Below are positions 23,578-33,455 of a DNA stretch of 64,000 nt, piece by piece. Origin of the DNA: Megalonaias nervosa (taxonomy: Eukaryota > Mollusca > Bivalvia > Unionida > Unionidae); contig JAECUM010001116.1 of the NCBI GenBank assembly GCA_016617855.1, positions 24,777 to 88,776 on the forward strand. The letters run 5' to 3'. How positions within the stretch are numbered: position 1 is the stretch's first letter; each line of letters starts with the position of its first letter. The notes below the pieces were generated by a model, which did no database searches, had not been told where the DNA came from, and worked only from the letters and a program-made list of their open reading frames with translations. The position numbers and the translations under genes are program-made.

Positions 23578-26500
23578 TTATATGTGACCATGTTTTTGGA
23601 TCCCCTTTAGGTACGAGATGACGTTTTTGTAGGTAAGTTCTATATTTGTGTTTTTGGTCTTATCCAATATCTCTGGGTATGTTGTTGGTGATCCATTGCG
23701 TTTCTGGTATTCTTGGAAGCTGTTCCGCTGCACATTGTAGGTGGCACATGTGTTGAATATGTGGTCGAGCGTCTCTGCTATTGGGCAGTGAGGACAGTTG
23801 GTTGTTTGGTTCCCTTGGTCTTTGAGGTATCTTCCGAAGTTCCCTTTCAGTAGTGTTTTTCCTGTCATGATTCTGTTGATAATCCTTAAGTCATTAACTT
23901 CCATGTCCTTTGGGGTAATGATTTTCCTGGATACTTCTTTTTGTAGTTGGTGGAGATGCCTTCCCTTGTTGGAGTTGTTCCATATGTGTTGCCATTTTGT
24001 GTTTAGTTTCTGTCTAACCTGACTGTAGAGTTCTTGGACGCTGTAGGTGACGGAGTGTGTTTCGTTGTTGTGGAGGTTCTTTTTTGCCACTGTGTCCGCT
24101 TTGTCGTTGCCTGGGAGGTTTATGTGTGATGGCACCCAGAGGAATTCAATGGTGTGATGATTTGTCTCGAGTTCTCGAATATGTTGCATCACTTCCTCGA
24201 GCATATTTGCTCTGCTTCGTGTTGCACCTGTTTCTAAGGGTTTGATGACGCTGAAAGAATCCGTGATGATAACATGGCGCTGCTGGGTTTGAGTTTTGAT
24301 CCATTTTAGTGCTTCGTTGATTGCCCAAAATTCGGCTGTGTAGGTGGAGCAGTCATCTGGAAGTCGAGCTCCAATTTGTATTTTTTGTTCTGGTACCACG
24401 ATTGCTGCTGCCGTTCTGTTAGGTTCCTTGGATTTAGATCCTTCCGTGTATATTTTAGTGTATTCCGTATATTGGTCCTGGAGTAGTTTTTGAATGTCAA
24501 GTAGCATCTTGCAGGGATTTTGTTGTTTGGTTCCGAATGTTTGTGCTATGAGGTTGATGTTTGGGGTATTATTTCTCCACGGGGTGGGGTCCTGGATTTG
24601 CCGTTGCTCTGCTTGTATGTCAGTTAATTGGAGTTCTGCGCAGAGGGTATGGACTTTCTTGCTTGCTGGTGGGTTTGGTACAAGTTTTTGATTGAATGAT
24701 CTTTCGCATAGCTTAGTTAGCGCCTTAGTTGGGTTTGCGTCGCTGTGTATTGAGTTCCTGATGGTATGTCTTAGGATTTGTTCCTCTCTGTGTAGTTGTA
24801 GGGGTAGTTCTCCTGTTAGTATTTGTAACTCTTGAAGTGATGTGTTGGGTAGTGTTCCAGTACATAGACGGAGAATTTTGTATTGAAGAGAGTCCAGTTG
24901 GGATAGCAGTTTGTTGTTGGCTGATGCGTAGACCTGGCAGCCGTAGTCCCATCTTGATCTAATTAATGATCGGTATAACGTAAGTAGTGTGGGTTGATCA
25001 GCTCCCCATGTAGTTCCTTTTAGGTGTTTCAGCAAGTTGATGTCTTGTTGTGATTTTTGACGAGATTTTTGATGTGTGGTTTCCATGTGAGTTGTTCATC
25101 TAGTAGTAGTCCCAGGAAGTGGGCTTGTTTTACGAACTGGATGGGTGTGCCTTGTAGGTAGAGTTGCGGGTATTTGGGTTTTCGGTTGTTGGGGCAGGAG
25201 AAGAGCTTCCCGACAGTTTTGGTACTTGAGATTTTAAAGCCCCAGTTATTCGCCCATCTGGTGATGTCGTCCAGTCTTTGTTGTATCTGTGTGATGTGGT
25301 GTCTGTTGTTGAGGTTTCCTGCTTTCCAGATTCCGCTATCATCCGCGAATTGAGATAGGCTGATGGTGCTATGTAGGTATTCTCCTAGGTTGTTGACCAT
25401 AAGGTTGAATAGAGTGGGGCTTATCACACTTCCTTGTTGGGTTCCGTTGTCCAATGTGTATGGTTCGGAGTATGCATCTCCTACCCGGGTCTTAATTCGT
25501 CTTCAGTGAGGAAGTTGGAGATCCAGCGGTGCATTTGTCCTGTTATTCCATATTGGTTGAGTTTGGCAATTAGCCCCTTGGTCCATACTTGGTCGAAGGC
25601 CTTTTCTAGGTCGAGGAATATGGCTATAAGATGGCGGTTCTTTTTCCTTGGTGCTTTGAAAGCGAGTTTGATGTCGGCTTCAGGTCTGGTGAGTTGTCTG
25701 TGGTAGATCGTTTGGGCCTAAATCCGCTTTGATTTTCCGTGAGTAGATGGTTTCGTTCGAGATGGTGTGGGAGTCTATTGTTGATCATCGTCTCCATAAT
25801 TTTGCAGATGGTGTTGGTGAGTGAAATTGGGCTATAGGATGAGGTAAGTTTGGGGTCTTTTCCTGGTTTTGGAATCGCTATCACAATGGCTTGCTTCCAG
25901 GTGGTGGGTATGTTGCCATGGTTCCAGATGAGGTTGATTAAATCGAGGATAATCCGTTGCATGTTGTCAGGTAGGTGTTTGTAGATTTCGTAGCCAAGAT
26001 TATCCTCTCCCGGTGAAGTGGCTTTCTTGTGGCCGAGCGCTTTGTGCCATTTTTGCAGTTGGAAGTTGTCGTTGAGCGGTGATTTCTCGTTGGTTATCCC
26101 CGCAGTCTGGTCCTTAAAGAGATGTGGGTATTTTTTGCTCCACGTCTTGGCGTTGTAGCATAAAGGTTTGAGTGTGATTACTGTTGCTGCTCGAGAGTGC
26201 AAAGTGTTGTGCTAATTGTTCGGCCTTTTCTTTGTTAGTTTCTGCTCCTGTTATCTGGGGTGTTGTTTTGGGGGTCTTACCTTTCATGGCTTTGATTTTG
26301 TTCCAGACTTCTTTCGTGGGAGTGGAGTGATTGAGTGTTGAGCAGTAAGTTTGCCAAGAGGCTTTTTTGGCTTGTTTAATTGTTGTTCTTGCTTTGGCTT
26401 CCATTTGTTTGTAGGTGATGAAGTCGGTGGAGAGTTTGGTATGTAGGAAGCGATTTAGTGCTTTCTTTTTTGCTTTTAGGGCTGATTTGCAATCTTCATT

Positions 26501-27463
26501 CCACCATGGGATGGTCGTTTTTCTTGTTTTTCCACTTGTTTTAGGTATCCTTTCCTGTGCAGTTTCTTTGATTGCTTGAGTGATGTTGTTGTAGTAAAGG
26601 GTTGTGTCAGCACTTTGTAGGTCCTCTATATGTTTTGTCCTTAGTATGGTCTGGAAGGTGTCCCAGTCTGCCTTATTAGTTTTCCATTTTGGTATGCTGG
26701 TTTGTTGTTCCTTAGGGTTGTGTAGGTAAACTGTTGTGCGAATAGGGAAATGGTCGCTACCAAGTGTACTTTGTTGCATGACCTCCCATTCAGTGATCTG
26801 AGCAATGAGTGGTGTCGCTATGGTGAGTTCTATGGCTGAACATTTTTCGTTGGCCGGGTTTATCCTAGTGGGGGTGCCTGTGTTGGGTATTATCATTTGG
26901 TTGGTTCTGGCGTATTTGTCGATGTTTTTCCCTCTGGTGTCCGTATGGTCGCTTCCCCAGTCTATGTGGTGAGCGTTGAAATCTCCGCAGATGATGCTGT
27001 TGTTACCTTTGTCTTTGAGTTTTTGGGAAAGTTCCTGAGAGGTGTTGGTGTTGGTGGTCCCTGGGAGGTATATGTTGTAGATGGTGATCTTTTTCCGGCC
27101 GATTGTGAGCATAATTCCTGGATGTTCGATTGTGTTGGTGGTAGGATTCGTGGTGTTATTGATTTCTGTGATGTTGTTGAGAGTGTTGTCTATGTATATG
27201 GCAATACCTCCTCCTTTTTTCCCGTCGGTCCTGTATTTGTGGAAGCTGAGGTCGTGTCCTTTAATTTTCGGTGTTGTTTTGTTCTGATTTAGGTGGGTTT
27301 CTTGTAGGCATAGGATATCCGGTTTGTTGTTTTCTGCATTGATGGCTGATTGAAGTTCTCCCTGGTTTGCAATTAGTCCCCTGCAGTTCCACTGCCATAT
27401 GATGAATTGTGGACCGTTGTTAGTATAGTTGGTGTTTCTCGGTCTGTTGTGGTCGTGTTCCAT
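23578..27463 (-). pseudogene. Non-LTR reverse transcriptase (EEP-RT-RNase H)
   Basis: The ATG is at 27,463. Frame 27,463-26,114 holds an apurinic-type endonuclease domain (IIWQWNCRGL, LCLQETHL, GDFNAHHIDWGSDH, LGSDHFPI). A shift near 26,200 leads to RT motifs in 26,202-25,624 (IPKPGKDP, ENQSGFRPKRST). A third frame around 25,600-25,450 carries the palm segment FLDLEKAFDQVW, and 25,454-25,029 carries GTQQGSVISPTLF and FADDSG. The last frame, 25,086-23,578, holds the thumb, an RNase H domain (YTEGSK, AEFWAINEA, ITDSFSV, WVPSHINLPGNDKAD) and a terminal CPHC...H...C zinc motif. YTEGSK has Glu where RNase H usually has the first catalytic Asp. The order resembles the I/R1-like group. Only a few frameshifts disable it. 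Confidence 0.88.
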
Positions 27464-27480
27464 AATTGTGTCGTTGGTAT

Positions 27481-27715
27481 TTACGTGATGTTTGCTACTT
27501 GTGCAGCTATTAAATTGGTTGGGGAGTGAATTTTCTCCAGTAGATCTTGTAGGGACCGGCAGAAGTCCTCCTTTCTGATTTGGTCTTGGTGGGTTTTTTG
27601 TTTTAGTTCGTTCCTTATTGAGTTATGAGGGTTGAGGTAATGGTATCCATTGTTTTTTTGTTTCTCCTTTTTTGTTGATTGTTGATTGTTCAGTGTAGCT
27701 CCTGTTACGTCGGTC
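27481..27715 (-). CDS. Small upstream ORF of the RT gene
   Basis: A minus-strand frame ending 17 bp before the RT ATG encodes a Lys/Gln/Asn-rich stretch and a short helix (RKEDFCRSLQDLLEKIHS). The frame is open upstream into the type B promoter without an obvious start. It may be the tail of an ORF1, or the first part of a single RT ORF interrupted by a stop. No zinc knuckle is visible. Confidence 0.35.
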
Positions 27716-27733
27716 CTTCCTGCTCGCTGTCCA

Positions 27734-28212
27734 CAAGCACGGACGTGAAGGAAAACATCCCCTCTTACCAACTACCCATATCACCTACCAAACAATCCAC
27801 AGTAATGAGCGTGCTAACCTAAAATAAATTTTTATACAAAACAACACACTAATTCTAACAACACTACTATACTTTCTACCAATAAATAGTTGGAGATGGA
27901 AATTTTTATGTACAAAACACACCATTACCTACAATCACATCAGCAAAGACGTTAGTGTTTTTATAGTCACACTACTCCACATTCACACAAAACAAACATT
28001 CATGAGTGTAGGGACAAAGATTTTGTTAAGGGAAACACACACACATAAACGTACGCGCGCACACATACACAGATATACACACACATACACACACGTACGC
28101 GCACGCAAACAAAAATACACATGCACACACGTACGAACACGCACACAAACAAAAATACACACACGTACGCGCACGCACACAAACACAAACAAAAATACAC
28201 ACACACACAATT
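27734..28212 (-). promoter_or_regulatory. Type B promoter, copy 1 (inner inverted repeat, left arm)
   Basis: On the minus strand it reads CTTCACGTCCGTGCTTG (27,734-27,750), preceded by a ~290-bp block including TACACTCATGAATG and a CA/GT tract. The whole block is an inverted copy of 41,214-41,685. It lies directly upstream of the RT gene. Here the core is followed by TGGACAGCGAG instead of a TATA box, unlike the other three copies. Confidence 0.65.
28036..28212. repeat. CA-rich alternating purine-pyrimidine tract
   Basis: CA runs are punctuated by CGTACGCGC-type words and AAACAAAAATACAC spacers. The CGTACGCGCGCACAC pattern is strictly alternating. Cys/Val open frames over it are artefacts. 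Confidence 0.9.
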
Positions 28213-28548
28213 AAAACCAAGAGATCTGTTCGAGAGACTCCGAGATTAGCTGAACCGAGCATGAGATCTCGTAGTTATTTATAGATGGGTTATTTATAAA
28301 TATGATAAATTAGCTACAGTTTTTATCCATTCGATTTGTATGTCTATTTTTTGTCTCTATATTGTTCCTTAAGTGTCGCTAAGTATGATAATTTTATGTC
28401 CCTATTTCTATGTCCCTATGTTTGTATTTCTTGGTCAATTTTTACTAGAGACTAAGTGGCTGACCTGAATACGAGCTCCTGTGAGTAGGTAGGTAGGTAA
28501 AATGAATCTGATAGGGACAAAGGGAGTTTTATATGGAGAAACAAAGAC
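28213..28548. other. Spacer with a TIR-like fragment
   Basis: No gene is present. About 28,457-28,475 reads GGCTGACCTGAATACG, the same word as in the left TIR at about 16,198, in the same orientation. It is preceded by CTCTATATTG- and TGTCCCTA-like sequence reminiscent of the TIR subterminal region. It may mark the original left end of the Polinton core or a TIR fragment. Confidence 0.4.
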
Positions 28549-28549
28549 C

Positions 28550-28550
28550 A

Positions 28551-28588
<38 letters not shown>

Positions 28589-28685
28589 ACATACGTACGC
28601 AGACGCACACAAAAACATACACACACACGGACTCGCACGCACACAAACAAAAATACACATACATACACACACACACAAACGCAAC
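28550..28685. repeat. CA-rich alternating tract
   Basis: A second CA array with ATACGTACGCAGACGC punctuation, similar to 28,036-28,212. Confidence 0.9.
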
Positions 28686-28823
28686 ACTAATAGTTTTTGA
28701 ATTGGCTCTCAATTATCGCACACACCAAATCGTCAGTCGGCCTTTTTAAAAAGTGTATCAAATCGTGTACCAGTAGCAAGTGTGGCTTCCCAACCACTTC
28801 ACTTTACCGTACGGACACACTGG

Positions 28824-28830
28824 TATAAAA
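28824..28830 (+). promoter_or_regulatory. TATA box of first BIR gene
   Basis: TATAAAA lies 42 bp before the ATG at 28,866. The same word precedes the next two genes. Confidence 0.6.
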
Positions 28831-28865
28831 GAATGGTTCCAAGACGATAGCCACCAACAAGAAGG

Positions 28866-29345
28866 ATGACTTCGACACAGCAAGAATCGAATGAGAGACC
28901 CACTGAGAACTCCAAGTTCAAACAATACAAATTTCCTGTCTTCTTGCTTGACTATTGTGATTGTGCCAGTCGGTTGGAAACGTTTAAAAAATGGCCTACG
29001 GATAGGGAAGGACTACCTACTTCGAATGTTTTAGCTAGAACAGGATTTGTCTACTTGGGACCTGAGACTGGATTGGGATACAAAGTACAATGTTTCACTT
29101 GTAGTCTGAGGTTGCGTATGGATCGATGTATCTATAAAGATTCAGCTATTCTGGAACATACTTGATGGTCTCCGCACTGTCCTTACCTTTCTATGGCCTT
29201 TCCACCCATCACACTACGGTACATTTATGATGGTACCTTAGAGAAGTTAGTGCCATTGTCCAGGAAGAAAACAAAGAAGACCTCCAAAACTAGACATAAA
29301 AAAGGAAAGATTTACAAGCTCGAGACTTCATTACGACTAGTATAA
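28866..29345 (+). pseudogene. BIR-domain (IAP-like) protein 1
   Basis: Begins at the ATG 42 bp after a TATA box. Residues about 35-110 form a baculoviral IAP repeat: FKKWP, then LARTGFVYLG, then the zinc ligands CFTC, the His of ILEH and the Cys of SPHC. A TGA at 29,163-29,165 falls within the zinc-binding part, between the His and the last Cys. The frame then stays open for another 59 codons with a Lys-rich tail, to a TAA at 29,345. BIR proteins bind caspases or related partners and block apoptosis, and large DNA viruses often carry them. No RING finger is visible. One nonsense change is the only obvious break. Confidence 0.75.
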
Positions 29346-29347
29346 AA
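29341..29347 (+). promoter_or_regulatory. TATA box of second BIR gene
   Basis: TATAAAA overlaps the stop codon of the preceding gene and lies 57 bp before the next ATG (29,404). Confidence 0.55.
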
Positions 29348-29403
29348 AGGGCAAACGTCCAAGACCGATAGTTCATTGTGACTAACATTGCCAAGCGAGA
29401 AAG

Positions 29404-30160
29404 ATGAATCCTTTTAAACAGACACCATTCAAGTTCGGATTCTCAAGTGGAGTGCGATGCTGTGCCTTGCGATGGCAGGGATGCCGTACGCAATGACCTC
29501 AGCGATTCAGTACCTCATCATGAGAATTGTGCTATGACTACTACTACAATACCTACTATGGAAAGTGATGTGCGTGTAAAACCTGACGGATGTGAAAGTG
29601 ATGCCACTCGTTATCGTGGACTCTTTACTGGTTTTCATGGTCAGTGTCATCCTCCACGTGAAACCATGAGTGCTACAGCCCTTCGGATGTCATCCAACCC
29701 TGAGCAAACTACTGCTGGTTTCACCGTACCCTCATCGATATGAACCTGTGAAAGAAGAATATTCGTTCCCTGTGCGTTTGTCTGAATACTGCGACTTTGA
29801 AAGTCGATTCCAAACCTTCCGAGAAAAGTGGCCTAAATAACTGGGGTCCCGAAGACTTAGCCAGACTTGGATTTATCCACTTGGGCGAAGGTGATAAAGT
29901 CAAGTGCTTCAGTTGCTGTGTGTCACTTCACGAATGGGAACAGAAAGATTCCGCTTACCTGGAACATGCTCGATGATCTCCGCACTGTCACTACCTACCT
30001 TTAGTGGGACGACCTCAGTAATCTCTTGATGGATACTTTACAAGAGAACATTCTTGGTTTGCCTGTGGAGTTGAGAGAACGCATTTACCGAGAGTTTGTC
30101 AAAATACAAGTGAAACAAAATCATTTCTCCATTTTTAAACTATGCTCTTTTCCAAAGTAA
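29404..30160 (+). pseudogene. BIR-domain (IAP-like) protein 2
   Basis: The ATG at 29,404 is soon out of frame. A Thr/Ser-rich N-terminal region follows in another frame (about 29,447-29,743). The BIR domain spans about 29,775-29,990 across a further frameshift near 29,838 and contains LARLGFIHLG, VKCFSCCVSLHEWEQKDSAY, LEHAR and SPHCHYL. TGA stands where the first gene has TGG (before SPHC). The final frame runs to a TAA at 30,160. It is a paralogue of the preceding gene and has at least three breaks. The tandem BIR genes suggest apoptosis control was part of the element's programme. Confidence 0.72.
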
Positions 30161-30281
30161 AAGAAGACTGATTATGGGAGGACGCTACTTAAGTCAGCAA
30201 TATAAACGAAGCTATTGGCCACGACCCAGCGATTCCTGATTCTTGGAGGATACTATTTTTATTACTTCCAACAAAATAGGA

Positions 30282-30288
30282 TATAAAA
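30282..30288 (+). promoter_or_regulatory. TATA box
   Basis: TATAAAA lies 22 bp before the ATG at 30,304, the third TATA-ATG pair in this cluster. Confidence 0.5.
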
Positions 30289-30303
30289 GCTTGCTACCAT
30301 GCC

Positions 30304-30752
30304 ATGACTTTTATCATTAGTGATACAATAATTGCCGTGGAAAAAATCAATGACAGTATTCAGACTGTGGTGGATTACCAACGCTTTTTACGAGAACTGT
30401 ATCCAATGAATTTGGGTCGTCGTGTGGTGTGTGTCTTAGTGACTTCCTTTCTGGGATATCGTTTACCAGCCGATTCCTTAGGGGCTCTGTACGATTTGTA
30501 CTGTAAGGTACCACCAAAAATATGAGGGTGGTACCTTTAAATTTACACGAGAGACTCTTTCTGTTAAAAGCCTTGCGCTTTCATCTCGATACTTCTCGAT
30601 CTCTACAGGAAATAAAGATTCGTCAACTTTTAGTCACTGAAGATGTTTACGAAGATGTGTATGTAGCATGTTGATTATACTCTCAATGGCCAGATGTACG
30701 TGACTGGAAAAGTTTGGGTTTCGAGGCTTGGACAAAAGAAGCAGCAAACTAA
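30304..30752 (+). pseudogene. Unknown helical protein after BIR genes
   Basis: The ATG follows a TATA box by 22 bp. A 73-codon frame ends at a TGA, but coding-like sequence continues in another frame (LNLHERLFLLKALRFHLD, then VTEDVYEDVYVAC, a TGA, then DWKSLGFEAWTKEAAN) to a TAA at 30,752. The content suggests two bundles of amphipathic helices. A death-fold (CARD/DED-like) identity would suit its place next to BIR genes, but that is inference. No diagnostic motif is visible. Confidence 0.45.
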
Positions 30753-30767
30753 GCCCAAGATTTTGTT

Positions 30768-31145
30768 ATGCATTCAAAGGAAAAAGTGAACTTAAAGTAT
30801 CCAGTGAAAAAAGTGACCTTTAAGCCTGTGTTAGTCACAGTACAAGAAGAAGAACCAGACACCGAGGAAAACCACTCCATTCAGGACAGGACCATCATTG
30901 ACATAGACATCCCCGAAAGGCCATTCCGGGAGGACCCCTGTGTGACTGTGACAAGTGTAGAGCCTCTACGAACATTACACACTGTCGCTAGGACACCACA
31001 CCGTCGTCACCAAAAATGTTGTACAGTGACTTGTTTATATTCTATTTTGATCGTTTTGATGTGTATTTTATCCATGTACTTAACCATTTGGTTTTTATGT
31101 ATTTTTTTTTCTTTGGTGTTCCATTTTAAAAATGTTTTGAAATAA
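30768..31145 (+). CDS. C-terminally anchored membrane protein
   Basis: An intact 125-codon ORF starts at an ATG 16 bp after the previous stop. Residues 1-85 are hydrophilic, with an acidic stretch (VQEEEPDTEENH). Residues about 88-122 are a long Cys-rich hydrophobic segment (YSILIVLMCILSMYLTIWFL) that would insert as one or two helices. There is no N-terminal signal, so it would be tail-anchored. AATAAA overlaps the stop codon. It lies between immune/apoptosis-type genes and virion-type genes and is one of the few unbroken frames of the core. Its family is not recognised. Confidence 0.6.
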   Translation: MHSKEKVNLKYPVKKVTFKPVLVTVQEEEPDTEENHSIQDRTIIDIDIPERPFREDPCVTVTSVEPLRTLHTVARTPHRRHQKCCTVTCLYSILIVLMCILSMYLTIWFLCIFFSLVFHFKNVLK

Positions 31146-31146
31146 A
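31141..31146 (+). terminator. Polyadenylation signal AATAAA
   Basis: AATAAA overlaps the stop codon of the membrane-protein gene. Confidence 0.45.
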
Positions 31147-31215
31147 CGTGTCCTGAAAAAGTATTAAAACTCTTGTCTTGTCTGTTTTCGTTTCAAAAGT
31201 GAAATTCCCTGCACT

Positions 31216-31734
31216 ATGACTATCTCTGCTGTATCTGCTCCCTCTTCCACCACTTTCAAAGTCATCAACGAAACTTAGATAGTGCCAGTTGGGAGGCGTT
31301 GTATCTTGGCCATCCCTTTAACATGTTAATTGCTGGACCGAGCAACCTTACATCCCCAGACCACGACCTGCAGCGACGGTGACCGCGTCTCCAGTAGCCT
31401 CAGGTTCTTCCACTTCTCCGTTCCTAGTGATGCCAGTCAAACGAAATTTTACACTCGTTCTTCCCCATTTGATGAAAAAATGGAGACCCGTGTCTCCAGA
31501 AACTTCTCCTTCTGTGACACCCTCCACATCTTTAGTTGCTGCGGTAGCTGCTAACAAGGTGCCTGCTCCCAAAATTTAAGTCCAAGAGAGATTGGGCATG
31601 TTACAGATTTTACTGGATTTATCCAAGCAAGAACTATCCTGATTTAGTCCGTTGCGAACCCCTCCACGACGCGTGATGCCTGTCATCAGTTTGATACGAC
31701 GTAAGGTCAATCAGTCTCAACGCATTCCACTTTG
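31216..31734 (+). pseudogene. Ser/Pro-rich basic protein remnant
   Basis: The frame from the ATG at 31,216 (MTISAVSAPSSTTFKVINET) stops quickly. Another frame carries ASPVASGSSTSPFLVMPVKR, then VSPETSPSVTP, a stop, then RRVMPVISLIRRKVNQSQR. Two MPV.. segments sit in a Ser/Thr/Pro- and Arg/Lys-rich context. The position ahead of the Lys/Arg-rich repeats suggests a core or minor virion protein. I recognise no family. Confidence 0.35.
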
Positions 31735-31736
31735 AA

Positions 31737-32865
31737 AAAAGACTCTGGGCAAACGATGGGTATCGGTGTTTTTGTGCTCCTGAACCCCAAAAGATGTCCT
31801 CTTAAAGAACTGCACACAACCACCATCGTCGTTCTCCTGTCCAAAAAGGAAAAGGACAGTCTCGTCGTTTGACCCCGCATCCGAAAGAGCGCTTGGCCAA
31901 GCATCGACGTTTATCCCAGAAAATACCCCATCTTCCAAAGAAAAAGAGGAGCAACCAAAGAGGAGGATTTTTTGGCGCTGGAATGGTAGAACATATCTTC
32001 AAACAGTCTGGTCTATCAAATGTTATCCAAAATTTCATCCCCAAAAAATAAGATAAAAGGACGCATGTCAAGCAATGGACTTTAGTGTATTTTTTGCTCC
32101 TCAACGCCAGAAGATGTCCCCTAAAAGAAGTTCTCCTGTCCAAAAAGGAAAAGGAAAAAGAAAAGGACAGTCTCGTAGTTTGACCCGGCATCCGAAAGAA
32201 CGCTTAGCCAAGCATCGACGTCTACCCTAAAAAAGACCCCATCGTCCAAACAAAAAGAGGAGCAAACAAAGGGGACGATTGTTTGGCGATATAGAAGAAA
32301 AAAAAGTCGTCACATTTTTGAGGAAGCGATAGTCAAAAAGTTCGTCAAAAAGACTGGTTACAAACCCTGCGACCTAATCCAAAAAATAAGATTAAAGGGT
32401 GTGTGCCAAGCCATCGACGTCAGCGTATTTTTTGTGTGTGCCCCGGAAAAAACAAAGATGTCACCCCCCAGAAGCTAACCATCTTCTACCCCCAAAAGAA
32501 AGAAAAGGAATGGACTGCCTCTTCGCATGCGAAAATGTTCAAACTGCCTCCAAAGACGTCATCGATACCATGTGAACATGTTGTCTGATTGTCTTGAACG
32601 GATCGATACCTTTTTCTCAACATCAGAAAGAATGCTTAGCCAAGCATCGACACGTTCTTCGCCAAATGGTCCAAAAGAAAATACCCATCCGTCAAAGAAA
32701 AACACGGAGGATTTGTGCACCTGTTGTTAGCTTCCATACTAAAAGCCACATTGGCACCACTGATTACAGGACTCGTGGGAGCTACTGCTTCACAAATGGC
32801 TCAAACATGAAAAGAATCAAGAAGATAAAAGGGGTCTCTGGGAACAAAAGATCTCAGACGTGACC
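31737..32865 (+). pseudogene. Triplicated Lys/Arg-rich core-like protein remnant
   Basis: Three diverged tandem copies start near 31,790, 32,095 and 32,400. Shared pieces are SPVQKGKGQSRRLTPHPKER, LAKHRRL and LPKKKRSNQRG. Copies differ by frameshifts and stops. The third copy runs into a hydrophobic stretch (about 32,735-32,810, with LKATLAPLITGLVGA in frame). Short, strongly basic proteins with a small hydrophobic segment are typical of adenovirus- and adintovirus-type core or minor virion proteins that condense the genome, and I infer that role. Minus-strand open frames here are shadows. Confidence 0.45.
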
Positions 32866-32876
32866 TTTGAAATCTG

Positions 32877-33287
32877 ATGGAAGGACGAAAACTGACTTTA
32901 GTATCTTACAAACGATGGGTGGAATTCCATTGCTGGCAAGAACAACAGAGCCCGCATTTACCTCCCAATCCTCATTTGACCGAGATGTCCCAGTTACAAC
33001 ACGAATTGCAATCGTTGATGGATCGTAGCGATTTGTCCGAAACGGAAAAATCGCAACGGTACGATCAAGTGTTGCAACGACTTCAACTCTTTCGCCAGAA
33101 AGATTTAGATGAAACAGCTCAACCGACTCTGAAATATTTTAAGATGAAAAGTCCATCACCACCACCACCACCACCCCACCCCCCAGTGACCAAGACAGAA
33201 AAAGGAGAAGAAGAGTTTCAAACTCCACCAGAAAAAGTACGCAAGTTAACACCACCAACATTCAAAATTGGTTGGATTAAAACATGA
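32877..33287 (+). CDS. Small Pro-rich Polinton-type protein, unknown
   Basis: A 136-codon frame begins with an ATG followed by EGRKLTLVSYKRWVEFH. A helical, Gln/Leu-rich middle (QLQHELQSLMDRSDLSETEK, then RYDQVLQRLQLFRQKDLDE) and a poly-Pro run lead to a basic tail. The coding signal continues in two other frames (EKRKVKTEVKQELI; IARRTRNALQCKKIPHGKK) up to the integrase, so the original protein was probably longer. A LTLV-plus-aromatic start is, from memory, common in a small protein encoded beside the Polinton integrase. The function is unknown. Confidence 0.45.
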   Translation: MEGRKLTLVSYKRWVEFHCWQEQQSPHLPPNPHLTEMSQLQHELQSLMDRSDLSETEKSQRYDQVLQRLQLFRQKDLDETAQPTLKYFKMKSPSPPPPPPHPPVTKTEKGEEEFQTPPEKVRKLTPPTFKIGWIKT

Positions 33288-33455
33288 TGGTAACCCCTTC
33301 TTCCTCTGCAGAGAAAAGAAAGGTGAAGACAGAAGTTAAACAAGAACTGATTCCCCTGTTCAGTCATCCTCTTCGACACCTATTGCTCGTCGGACACGCA
33401 ACGCATTACAATGCAAGAAAATACCACACGGAAAAAAGAGCAGCATCCGTGAAGA

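Noticed and set aside
27983..28262. Cys/Val-rich open frames
   Set aside because: Caused by CA/GT dinucleotide repeats in several frames on both strands.
31802..32191. 129-codon minus-strand ORF
   Set aside because: Shadow of the basic core-protein repeats; plus-strand reading gives coherent Lys/Arg blocks repeated three times.
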